Position numbers and translations under genes: made by a program | The notes under the pieces: model-generated | Database searches by the model: none | Told to the model about the DNA's origin: nothing | The model's input: the letters and a program-made list of their open reading frames with translations, nothing else | Part shown: piece after piece, positions 8,039 through 15,736 of the stretch | How positions within the stretch are numbered: the first letter of the stretch is position 1 | Layout: every line of letters starts with the position of its first letter | From: Erysipelotrichaceae bacterium | GTDB taxonomy: Bacteria; Bacillota_I; Bacilli_A; Erysipelotrichales; Erysipelotrichaceae | DNA length: 40,995 nt | Direction of reading: 5' to 3' | Assembly (NCBI GenBank): GCA_012516665.1 | Contig: JAAYWN010000042.1 | Location: 1-40,995 of the forward strand

Positions 8039-8512
8039 ATGAAGAAAGCAGTGTTGGCAATTCTTCTATTCTTAGCTGCCGGCTTTATTGATCTCAGACC
8101 AATCGATCTTTCCAGTATGCAGAGGGAAACCATCTCTGTTTACGTAAAAGGTGCCGTAAAAAATCCAGGCAAGATCCAGCTGGAACGATACGCTTGTGAA
8201 CAGGATGCCATTAATGCAGCGGTTCCTTTAGCAAACGCAGATCTGTCAGGAGTCAATCCTCTGACAGTGCTGAAGGACAAGGACTGCATCAGTATTCCTG
8301 AAAAGAAGGAAGAAGATGCTGCCAAAATATCTATTAATGCAGGTTCATTGGAAGATCTCTGCAAACTGACCGGTATCGGAGAAGGTACCGCTGAAAAGAT
8401 CATTGCGTATCGAAATGAACATGGACTGTTTCAGTCAATTGAGGAATTGAAGAAGGTCAGTGGGATCGGTGAAGCAAAATATGCGAAGATTCAGGATCAG
8501 ATATGCTTATGA
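8039..8512 (+). CDS. comEA: Competence protein ComEA, DNA receptor
   Basis: ComEA binds incoming double-stranded DNA at the cell surface and passes it to ComEC. The 157-residue chain has an N-terminal membrane anchor (about 4-17), an SLBB-like domain (ISVYVKGAVKNPG onward, residues about 31-90) and two helix-hairpin-helix DNA-binding motifs (LCKLTGIGEGTAEKI and LKKVSGIGEAKYAKI). AGGAGGG precedes the ATG by 5 bases. The end overlaps comEC by 10 bases. comEB, which lies between them in Bacillus, is absent. Confidence 0.95.
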   Translation: MKKAVLAILLFLAAGFIDLRPIDLSSMQRETISVYVKGAVKNPGKIQLERYACEQDAINAAVPLANADLSGVNPLTVLKDKDCISIPEKKEEDAAKISINAGSLEDLCKLTGIGEGTAEKIIAYRNEHGLFQSIEELKKVSGIGEAKYAKIQDQICL

Positions 8513-10419
8513 AGTCATTGCAAGAAAATGCCATTTTGTTTTTCGCTTTGCTTTGTTTCTTTCTGATCTGCCGCACGTATTTATTCTGGACCAGTTTCTT
8601 TCTTTGCATCTTTTTTTTGTATCTGCGTTTTCGTGACAAATCTATATTTCTCATGGCCGGAATATTTCTGCTGTTCTGTATACCGCTATATGCAGATACA
8701 TATCCGACAATGGAAAAAGGAAAAGCCATTATTGTGAAAAACAATTATGCCGTTCTGGCTGAAGGACGGCAGCGTGTGCTTGTTTATACAGAAAAAGCAT
8801 TTCTGCTGGACGGGGAATATACCATTCAGGGTAAGATGCAGAAGATTGAGAGCCCAAAGGGATTCTTTCACTTTGATGCAGCCTATTGGGCACATAGCAT
8901 GGGTGCATATTATAGTATGGATGGCACAGAGTGCAGTTTGATCGAAGAACATTGGAGCATCCGTTCCTGTATGCAGAAGGCAATCAGCAATCTAGAAGAT
9001 CAAACGGTCAAAGAGGATCTGAACCGCGTTCTTCTGAATATGAAAACAGATCAGGATAATAGCAGTTTTCTGAATGAACATGGGTTTTCTTATGCTGGCA
9101 TGCTTTTGATCGGGGATAGGATCTTAAAATATTTTATTGATCGCCGCAGGCGAAGAAAGGTAATGACAGCAGCCAATCTTGTGCTGACAATCATCTATCA
9201 TGCGCCAATGCTACTGGTGCAGGCGCTCATATTTCGCTTATTGACCATAACAAAATTAGACCAGCCACAGAAAACTGTTCTTTGTCTGACACTGATATTG
9301 TTTCTTTACCCATGCTCATTGCTGAGCTTGAGCTTTTTGATTCCAGCCTGCTATCGCTTCTCTTTTCTATTTAAAAAGAATCGGAAAAAGAAGACATTTT
9401 TTATGATTCTATGTCTTGAAAGTATCTTTCTGCATACGATCAATCCTTTTGAAATACTGCTGTATCCAATAACTGTTGCCGGCACAGGTATTCTATGGAT
9501 CATTGGCTTGCTGACCCTGCTGTTTCCTGTACTTCCATATGATATGTTCTGTCAGGCTTTCAGCGGGCTGAACAGAATTTGGAGCTTCGGCAATATATAT
9601 GGATCCATGCTTGGATGCGGATTGATCTTTTTTCTTTTATACTGCTTCCTTGTAAGGGAGCATCAGCATTATATTGAACTGTGGATCGCTGGCCTATTTG
9701 TTTTTTTGATATTTGGACTATTCCACCCGCTTGGGGAGGTTTCAACAATCAATGTCGGACAGGGCGACAGCATCTTGATCCGTGAGCCATTCAATACACA
9801 CAATATACTGATCGATACAGGAAAACCATCACAATGGAAAGCTGTCAATGATTATCTTCATGCTAAAGGAATCACGTCATTAGATACGCTTGTTATTACA
9901 CATGCTGACGCAGATCATGCTGGCAATCGCGATGCCGTGATTGCTGAATATCATCCCGCAGCCGTTATCGAAGAACATACGGCAGAACTGAAAAGCGGCA
10001 ATCTTTATTTTTATGATCTGAATACAATTGAAAATGAAGATGAGAATGAAAGCTGCATTGTGCTTGCCGCAAGGATCAATGGGCTGAATTATCTGTTCAT
10101 GGGCGATGCTGATCAAAAAGCAGAAGAACTGATTATCAGAAATTATGATCTTTCATGCGATGTTCTAAAACTGAGCCATCATGGTTCAAAGACAGGGTCA
10201 AGCGATCTTTTTCTGGATACGATACGGCCAGAACTCGGTCTGATCTCAAGCGGAGCTTATTCAATCTATCATCATCCTAGTCCGGAGACGATCCAAAAGC
10301 TGCTGAAAAGACATATAGAATATTTTGACACAAAAGAAGAAGGGGATATATCTATTCTGATGCTTCCGGGCATGAATTTAATGATTACGGCAGGTGGGAA
10401 ACTTGGTATAATAGGATAG
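8503..10419 (+). CDS. comEC: Competence protein ComEC, DNA uptake channel
   Basis: ComEC forms the inner-membrane channel for single-stranded DNA import; its C-terminal metallo-beta-lactamase-like domain probably degrades the other strand. Two N-terminal helices precede a DUF4131/OB-like region (about 65-160), then a hydrophobic competence domain, then the nuclease-like domain from about residue 417 with GQGDSILI, HADADHAGN and LKLSHHGSKTGSS. At 638 residues it is shorter than typical family members (about 730-800), and the middle membrane domain is poorly conserved. The ATG at 8503 fits AGGA 6 bases upstream; an alternative ATG at 8509 forms an ATGA overlap with the comEA stop. Confidence 0.93.
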   Translation: MLMKSLQENAILFFALLCFFLICRTYLFWTSFFLCIFFLYLRFRDKSIFLMAGIFLLFCIPLYADTYPTMEKGKAIIVKNNYAVLAEGRQRVLVYTEKAFLLDGEYTIQGKMQKIESPKGFFHFDAAYWAHSMGAYYSMDGTECSLIEEHWSIRSCMQKAISNLEDQTVKEDLNRVLLNMKTDQDNSSFLNEHGFSYAGMLLIGDRILKYFIDRRRRRKVMTAANLVLTIIYHAPMLLVQALIFRLLTITKLDQPQKTVLCLTLILFLYPCSLLSLSFLIPACYRFSFLFKKNRKKKTFFMILCLESIFLHTINPFEILLYPITVAGTGILWIIGLLTLLFPVLPYDMFCQAFSGLNRIWSFGNIYGSMLGCGLIFFLLYCFLVREHQHYIELWIAGLFVFLIFGLFHPLGEVSTINVGQGDSILIREPFNTHNILIDTGKPSQWKAVNDYLHAKGITSLDTLVITHADADHAGNRDAVIAEYHPAAVIEEHTAELKSGNLYFYDLNTIENEDENESCIVLAARINGLNYLFMGDADQKAEELIIRNYDLSCDVLKLSHHGSKTGSSDLFLDTIRPELGLISSGAYSIYHHPSPETIQKLLKRHIEYFDTKEEGDISILMLPGMNLMITAGGKLGIIG

Positions 10420-10421
10420 CT

Positions 10422-11441
10422 ATGAGTATCTATTTATACAGCGGAAAAGATCTTTACCGCATGAGAAAAAATCTTCATGATCGGCTTGAACAGAATAAAA
10501 TCGATCATGATCATACTATTGTTCTGGATGGATCAGATCCAAGGAACTTTCGTTTGGAATCAGCTTTTATGGCCTGTGATTCTCTTTCACTGTTTGATGA
10601 AGAAGATAAAAAAGCCGTAATAGTTAAAAATCCTTATTTTCTTTCCAGTACTGCTAAAGGAAACAGAAAGACCGCAAAGAAGAAAAAAGAAAAAAAGGAT
10701 GATAAAAAAGAAGAACTATTGGAACTGCTGTCAAACTTTCTGAAGAGCAGCCATAGCAATGATCTGTTCTTTTACTGTGATGCCTTTGATGCTGATTCAC
10801 GCAGAAAAGAATATAAGCTTATGCAGAAATATGAAGTGAGAATCATCAATTTCGTGCCAATGAACGAACGCGAATTTAACAGCTATATGAATGAACAGCT
10901 GAAAAAGAAGGGATATCATTTAGACAATGAAGCTCTTAAAGAATTGAAAGAGCGTGTCGATACGGATACAACGAAGCTTCATAATGCAATAGAAAAGATG
11001 GATCTTTATGAAAAGAAAGATCTGAATGAAGAAGATATAAGCCACATAGTACCAATCAATTCAACATTGAATGCATTTCGTCTATCCAGTATGTTCATAC
11101 AAGGAAATCTTGCCGGTGCGGTAAAAGCAGAAAATGAAATGCTTTTATTCAACTATGATTACAATGCAATGATCATGATGATTGCTTCACGTCTGCGTTC
11201 TCTTTACAATATGCTTCATCTGTATGAACAGGGATTGAATGAAGATGATATTGCTGTACGGCTTCATGCAAATCCATGGGCAGTTAAATATGGACTGCAG
11301 GACTGCCATGGGCAGAAAGCAGATAAACTTCTTTCGTATCTAAATGAATTGGCCGGATTGGATCAGGGCATAAAAACAGGAAATATTGATCCTAAAGATG
11401 GCTTCGAAAGTTTTCTGTTGCGGAATGGAAGGGGCTGCTGA
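10422..11441 (+). CDS. holA: DNA polymerase III subunit delta
   Basis: The delta subunit is the wrench of the clamp loader that opens the beta sliding clamp. The 339-residue protein shows the expected N-terminal SYLYSG-like start (MSIYLYSGKDLY), the FVPMNEREF linker, and the C-terminal helical region LLFNYDYNAMIMMIASRLRSL. A lysine-rich insert (about residues 83-100) lies in the N-terminal domain. It follows comEC as in Bacillus, 2 bases after its stop. Confidence 0.93.
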   Translation: MSIYLYSGKDLYRMRKNLHDRLEQNKIDHDHTIVLDGSDPRNFRLESAFMACDSLSLFDEEDKKAVIVKNPYFLSSTAKGNRKTAKKKKEKKDDKKEELLELLSNFLKSSHSNDLFFYCDAFDADSRRKEYKLMQKYEVRIINFVPMNEREFNSYMNEQLKKKGYHLDNEALKELKERVDTDTTKLHNAIEKMDLYEKKDLNEEDISHIVPINSTLNAFRLSSMFIQGNLAGAVKAENEMLLFNYDYNAMIMMIASRLRSLYNMLHLYEQGLNEDDIAVRLHANPWAVKYGLQDCHGQKADKLLSYLNELAGLDQGIKTGNIDPKDGFESFLLRNGRGC

Positions 11442-12643
11442 TGCAGGCAATCAAAGAATTATATAAAATAGGAAAAGGGCCTAGTTCATCGCATACTTTG
11501 GCACCGGAAAGAGCCTGCCGCTATTTTGTAAAGATATACGGTGCATATCCGTATTATCAGGCAGAGCTGTTTGGTTCTTTATCCCTGACGGGGAAAGGCC
11601 ATCGTACAGATGAGATCATTCGGGAGACTCTCCCTGGGGAAACAGAGATCATTTTTTCTCTGCATTGGCCGGAAAAATTTCCTAATGGGCTCTATCTGCG
11701 CGCACTCGATGAAAATAAAAATATAGTACACACATGGACGGTATTTTCGCTTGGCGGCGGATCAATTCAGATCAAAGAACACCCGTTGGATTGGAATGAT
11801 GAAATTTACGGTGAAAAAAGCTTAGCAGAGGTCATGAAGTACTGCAAAGCTGAAAATAAAACATTCTGTGATTATATCTATGCGCATGAATCCAGTCTGC
11901 ATGCATATCTGTCTGATATTCTGGATGCCATGATCACCTGTGTAGAAAGAGGTCTGCATACAGAAGGAATTCTTCCAGGCAGACTGCATATGGAACGCAG
12001 TGCCAAACATCTCTATGATCATGCATGCATCGCTGAAAAGAGCGATCAGAGAAATCTGAAACTGATGGCCTTTGCCTATGCTGCAAGTGAAGAAAATGCG
12101 GCTGGACATACGTGCGTGACAGCACCGACGCTGGGAGCCTGCGGGGTCTTGGCATCGTATATGTATTACTGTTCAAAGGAAATGCATATCGATAAGGATC
12201 AGTTAATTGACGCGTTGGCCGTCGGCGGACTGTTTGGCAATCTGATCAAATCAAATGCAACAATTTCAGGCGCGGTAGGAGGCTGCCAAGCGGAAGTCGG
12301 CGCAGCGGTATCTATGACAGCAGCCAGCTGTGCGTATCTTTTAGGTCTTGATCAGGAGCAGATTGAATATGCTGCTGAGATCGGTATGGAGCACAATCTA
12401 GGCTTAACATGCGATCCGGTCATGGGCTATGTTATGATCCCATGCATTGAACGGAATGCCATGGGTGTGTTAAGAGCGGCAGACAGTGCGCAGCTTTCAA
12501 AATATATGAGCTCAATACGCCGTCACCTGATCTCATTTGATCTTGTTGTGAAAACAATGAATGATACCGGAAAGCAGATCCCGATTGAATTGAAAGAAAC
12601 ATCTGAAGGGGGCTTGGCAAAAGAATATGACGGGCAGAAGTGA
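11441..12643 (+). CDS. sdaA: L-serine dehydratase, iron-sulfur type, single chain
   Basis: Converts L-serine to pyruvate and ammonia with an oxygen-labile [4Fe-4S] cluster. The N-terminal beta domain begins IGKGPSSSHTLAPERA. The alpha domain carries GGCQAEVGAAVSMTAA, GLTCDPVMGY and PCIERNAMG, which hold the three cluster cysteines. Bacillus encodes this enzyme as two subunits (SdaAB, SdaAA); here both are one 400-residue chain, slightly shorter than the E. coli form (about 454). The ATG overlaps the holA stop and has AAGGGG 6-7 bases upstream. Placement in a competence/replication operon is unusual. Confidence 0.93.
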   Translation: MQAIKELYKIGKGPSSSHTLAPERACRYFVKIYGAYPYYQAELFGSLSLTGKGHRTDEIIRETLPGETEIIFSLHWPEKFPNGLYLRALDENKNIVHTWTVFSLGGGSIQIKEHPLDWNDEIYGEKSLAEVMKYCKAENKTFCDYIYAHESSLHAYLSDILDAMITCVERGLHTEGILPGRLHMERSAKHLYDHACIAEKSDQRNLKLMAFAYAASEENAAGHTCVTAPTLGACGVLASYMYYCSKEMHIDKDQLIDALAVGGLFGNLIKSNATISGAVGGCQAEVGAAVSMTAASCAYLLGLDQEQIEYAAEIGMEHNLGLTCDPVMGYVMIPCIERNAMGVLRAADSAQLSKYMSSIRRHLISFDLVVKTMNDTGKQIPIELKETSEGGLAKEYDGQK

Positions 12644-13118
12644 AGAGCTCGTGCATCCTTTTCCTGCGCTGTACGATACTTCGAGCAGGATCCTGATCTT
12701 AGGCTCCTTTCCAAGTGCTGTCTCCCGTCGCCAAAGCTTTTATTATGCCAATGCAACAAATCGTTTCTGGCCTATTATGGAAGCTGTATTTGAAACGCAT
12801 ATTGCTGATCGCCAACAATTCTGTCTTGATCACCATATTGCTTTATGGGATGTGATTCAATCCTGCCGGATCAAAGGCTCATCGGATGCTTCTATCACGG
12901 ATGTCAAAGTCAACGATATTCAGCAGCTGGTTAACCAAACAAAGATCCATACTGTCTTTACGACCGGGGCAAAGGCCGCAAAGCTCTTTAATGATTATGT
13001 CGTCTGTGATGCAGAGCATATTGCTCTGCCTAGTACAAGTGCAGCCAATGCCAGAATGAAATTGGCCGATCTGACAGAAGAATATGCAGTACTAAGGGAG
13101 AAGTTAAATGAAAAATAA
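12627..13118 (+). CDS. DNA-deoxyinosine glycosylase (UDG superfamily, HDG type)
   Basis: This enzyme removes hypoxanthine (deaminated adenine) from DNA in base excision repair. The 163-residue protein shows the family pattern: ILGSFPS, FYYANATNRFWPIM, ALWDVIQSCRIKGSSDASI, and LPSTSAANA near the end, which corresponds to the UDG-superfamily C-terminal motif. The start overlaps the serine dehydratase gene by 17 bases, with AAGGGGG about 14 bases upstream; an in-frame GTG at 12651 is a possible alternative. The end overlaps the U32 gene. Confidence 0.87.
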   Translation: MTGRSEELVHPFPALYDTSSRILILGSFPSAVSRRQSFYYANATNRFWPIMEAVFETHIADRQQFCLDHHIALWDVIQSCRIKGSSDASITDVKVNDIQQLVNQTKIHTVFTTGAKAAKLFNDYVVCDAEHIALPSTSAANARMKLADLTEEYAVLREKLNEK

Positions 13119-15264
13119 AATTGAACTGCTTTCGCCAGCAGGAAATATGGAATCATTGAAAGCAGCAGTCTCTGCTGGATGCGATGCGGTGTATTTGGGC
13201 CTGCAGAATTATTCAGCACGTGCCTTTGCCGGAAATTTTTCGCATGAAGAATTCATTGAAGCAATTTCATACTGCCATATCCGCGGCGTGAAGATCTATG
13301 TGACTATGAATACTATGCTTTATGAAACAGAAATAGAAAAATCAAAAAAAGAAATTGATTTTATATATGAGAATGATGCGGACGGTGTGCTCATTCAGGA
13401 TCTTGGACTATTCCATTATGTACGTACATGTTATCCGGATCTGGATGTGCATTGCAGCACACAGATGCATATTCATAATCTGGCCGGTGTTCGCTTTATG
13501 AAAGAACAGGGTGCCAAAAGAGCTGTTCTAGCGCGTGAGACACCAATCGAAATTGTAAAGCAGGCATGTCAGACAGGCCTCCCAATTGAAGTATTTGTCT
13601 ATGGTGCTATATGCATTTCGTACAGCGGTCAGTGCCTGATGAGCTCAGCAATCAAGAATAGAAGCGCAAATCGCGGTATGTGTGCGCAGTGCTGTCGGCT
13701 GAAATATGATCTGAATGGAAAAAGAAATGCCAAACATGAATATCTTCTTTCACCGAAAGATCTGAATGTGATCGATGAGATCCCTGCATTGATCGAAGCA
13801 GGCGTATCCTCACTGAAGATCGAAGGAAGAATGAAGAGACCGGAATATGTCTGGCTTGTGACAAAAACTTTCCGTGAAGCAATTGATACTTATTATGAAG
13901 GACGTCCATATCATACTGATTCTAAAAGAAATGATGAGCTGATGCTGATGTTCAACCGCGGATTCTCAAAGGGGCATCTTTTCCATGCGGATACTGCTGA
14001 AAGAATGAGCCAGTTCAGACCAAATCATCAGGGCATTGAAATAGGCAAAGTCGTGCAGTATCAAAGGGGCAGAGTACAGGTGCATCTCACTGCACCGCTT
14101 CATCAGCATGATGGTCTGCGGATCATCAATGAGCCATCAGATACTGGTCTGACGGCAGTCAAGATCTATGATCAGAAGGAAAATCTTGTCAATCATGCCG
14201 AAGCAGGGGAAACGGTATGGCTGGATTGTCATGATCAGCCAATCCCGAAAGCTGGACAGAAGCTCCATAAGACAAGTGATGCAGTGCTGCTGAAATCAAT
14301 TGATGAGAAGATTGCGCTAACAAAGCATACAGTACCGATCACGATGAAATATACAGCGGAAAAAGATGAACCATTCAGGCTGCAGATCATGGATAATGAT
14401 GGCCATTGTATCAGAATAAGCAGTGAACAGACAGTGCAGGAAGCAAAGAAAGCGCCGCTTTCCTCAGCTAAGATCGAGGTATCTTTGCGCAAAGTAGGGG
14501 AGCTTCCTTATCTGATCACATCGATCCAAGGCAGAACAGATGCTATTTTTCTGCCGGTGAGTGCGGTCAATGAGGTCCGTCGCAGAGGTCTTGAAGAACT
14601 CTCTGAAAAGCGGGCAACCGTTCATGAACGTATGGGCAGACAGGAATATCATTTGAATCTTGTCAAGCCTGAGGCTCCTGCAGAAAGAGATCTCATTTAC
14701 GACAGCTTCGGGGTTGAAAATACAGAACAGAAAGATATTTATACGCTGGGCTATGGAACACATCAGATCGCTCCGACAGTCAATCCATGCTATGATCAAT
14801 GGCTGGATCATGAGAACAGCATTCTTTCGAGCGTCTGCGATCTTGCTGGAAAGCATGCTGCATGTTTTGCCGGTATGACAATGAATATTGCTAACAGCTA
14901 TGCGATGGCTTATATTTATTCCCTTGGAGGAATTGACGGCATCATTGTTTCTTCCGAAATGGATGAGAATAACATCCAGATGTCGATCGATGCATTTGCC
15001 GAACGATATGGCTTTCTGCCTTATCTCTACCAGCTGGTCTTTGGCAGACGTACACTGATGTATATCAAAGATGGCTTCACGGAGGAAACGGCAGCCTTCA
15101 TATCAGATCTTCAGAAACAGAAGTATGAAATTCTGAGAAATGGCGAAACAATGGAAATACTGGAACCGGAAGCAGTGCGAAAACAGAATCAAGGATGCTA
15201 TGGAACATACAGCATCATTCATTCTGCAGATGAGTATAAAAAACTGAAAGAGGATAGCTTATGA
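13108..15264 (+). CDS. U32 family peptidase-like protein, probable RNA hydroxylase (TrhP/RlhA type)
   Basis: U32 proteins were first called collagenase-like peptidases. Characterized relatives TrhP (tRNA U34) and RlhA (23S rRNA C2501) are needed for RNA 5-hydroxylation. The N-terminal domain begins ELLSPAGNMESLKAAV with SAGCDAVYLG, and has CSTQMHIHN, EVFVYGAICISYSGQC and GMCAQCCR with the conserved cysteines, then SPKDL and LKIEGRMK. At 718 residues it has a long C-terminal extension after about residue 320, like RlhA-type members with DUF3656. The substrate remains open. AAGGGAG lies about 8 bases upstream of the ATG. Confidence 0.87.
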   Translation: MKNKIELLSPAGNMESLKAAVSAGCDAVYLGLQNYSARAFAGNFSHEEFIEAISYCHIRGVKIYVTMNTMLYETEIEKSKKEIDFIYENDADGVLIQDLGLFHYVRTCYPDLDVHCSTQMHIHNLAGVRFMKEQGAKRAVLARETPIEIVKQACQTGLPIEVFVYGAICISYSGQCLMSSAIKNRSANRGMCAQCCRLKYDLNGKRNAKHEYLLSPKDLNVIDEIPALIEAGVSSLKIEGRMKRPEYVWLVTKTFREAIDTYYEGRPYHTDSKRNDELMLMFNRGFSKGHLFHADTAERMSQFRPNHQGIEIGKVVQYQRGRVQVHLTAPLHQHDGLRIINEPSDTGLTAVKIYDQKENLVNHAEAGETVWLDCHDQPIPKAGQKLHKTSDAVLLKSIDEKIALTKHTVPITMKYTAEKDEPFRLQIMDNDGHCIRISSEQTVQEAKKAPLSSAKIEVSLRKVGELPYLITSIQGRTDAIFLPVSAVNEVRRRGLEELSEKRATVHERMGRQEYHLNLVKPEAPAERDLIYDSFGVENTEQKDIYTLGYGTHQIAPTVNPCYDQWLDHENSILSSVCDLAGKHAACFAGMTMNIANSYAMAYIYSLGGIDGIIVSSEMDENNIQMSIDAFAERYGFLPYLYQLVFGRRTLMYIKDGFTEETAAFISDLQKQKYEILRNGETMEILEPEAVRKQNQGCYGTYSIIHSADEYKKLKEDSL

Positions 15265-15656
15265 AAAAATTTATGCAGGAGTTTAAAGAATTTGCTCTGA
15301 AAGGAAATGTGATGGATATGGCCGTTGGCGTGATCATCGGTGCTGCCTTCAAGACAATCATTGATTCTTTAGTCAATGACATTATCAATCCTTTGATCGG
15401 TATTGCTTTTAAAACTGATTTCAGTGCTGTTGTGATCCGCCTGCCGGGAAATGTGGCATTGAATATTGGAAACTTTATCAGTACAGTCATTAATTTCCTT
15501 TTGATGGCATTGGTCCTGTTCCTGATTGTAAAGTCTGTCAATCGATTGGATGTGCTTGGAAACAAAAAAGGACCAGCAAAAGAAGAGCCTAAAAAGAGCG
15601 ATGAGCTTCTGGCCTTAGAGGAAATCGCATCTCTTCTGAAAGAGAAGAAGGACTGA
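15261..15656 (+). CDS. mscL: Large-conductance mechanosensitive channel
   Basis: MscL is a pentameric inner-membrane channel that opens under osmotic downshock. The 131-residue chain has an N-terminal amphipathic helix (MQEFKEFALKGNVMDMAVGV), TM1 through VIIGAAFKTIIDSLVNDII, an extracellular loop, TM2 (INFLLMALVLFLIVKSVNRL) and a charged cytoplasmic helix. The start overlaps the U32 gene by 4 bases, and GAGGA lies 6-7 bases upstream. It is the last gene of the comEA operon. Confidence 0.97.
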   Translation: MKKFMQEFKEFALKGNVMDMAVGVIIGAAFKTIIDSLVNDIINPLIGIAFKTDFSAVVIRLPGNVALNIGNFISTVINFLLMALVLFLIVKSVNRLDVLGNKKGPAKEEPKKSDELLALEEIASLLKEKKD

Positions 15657-15669
15657 AAGTTGTTTCATC

Positions 15670-15702
15670 GGCCGCTTATTCTTTAAATAAGGGGCCTTTT
15701 TT
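15670..15702 (+). terminator. Terminator after mscL
   Basis: GGCC (15670-15673) and CTTATT (15675-15680) pair with AATAAG (15686-15691) and GGCC (15693-15696) across one G-G mismatch, followed by six Ts. It ends the comEA-mscL operon and overlaps the smc promoter. Confidence 0.85.
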
Positions 15703-15710
15703 GATATAAT
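15682..15710 (+). promoter_or_regulatory. Promoter of the smc operon
   Basis: A consensus TATAAT (15705-15710) lies 27 bases before the smc ATG. The best-placed -35, TTTAAA (15682-15687) with a 17-base spacer, falls in the loop of the preceding terminator. The -10 is strong and the -35 weak. Confidence 0.65.
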
Positions 15711-15736
15711 TAAGTCCGGAATTTGAGGAGAAATCA

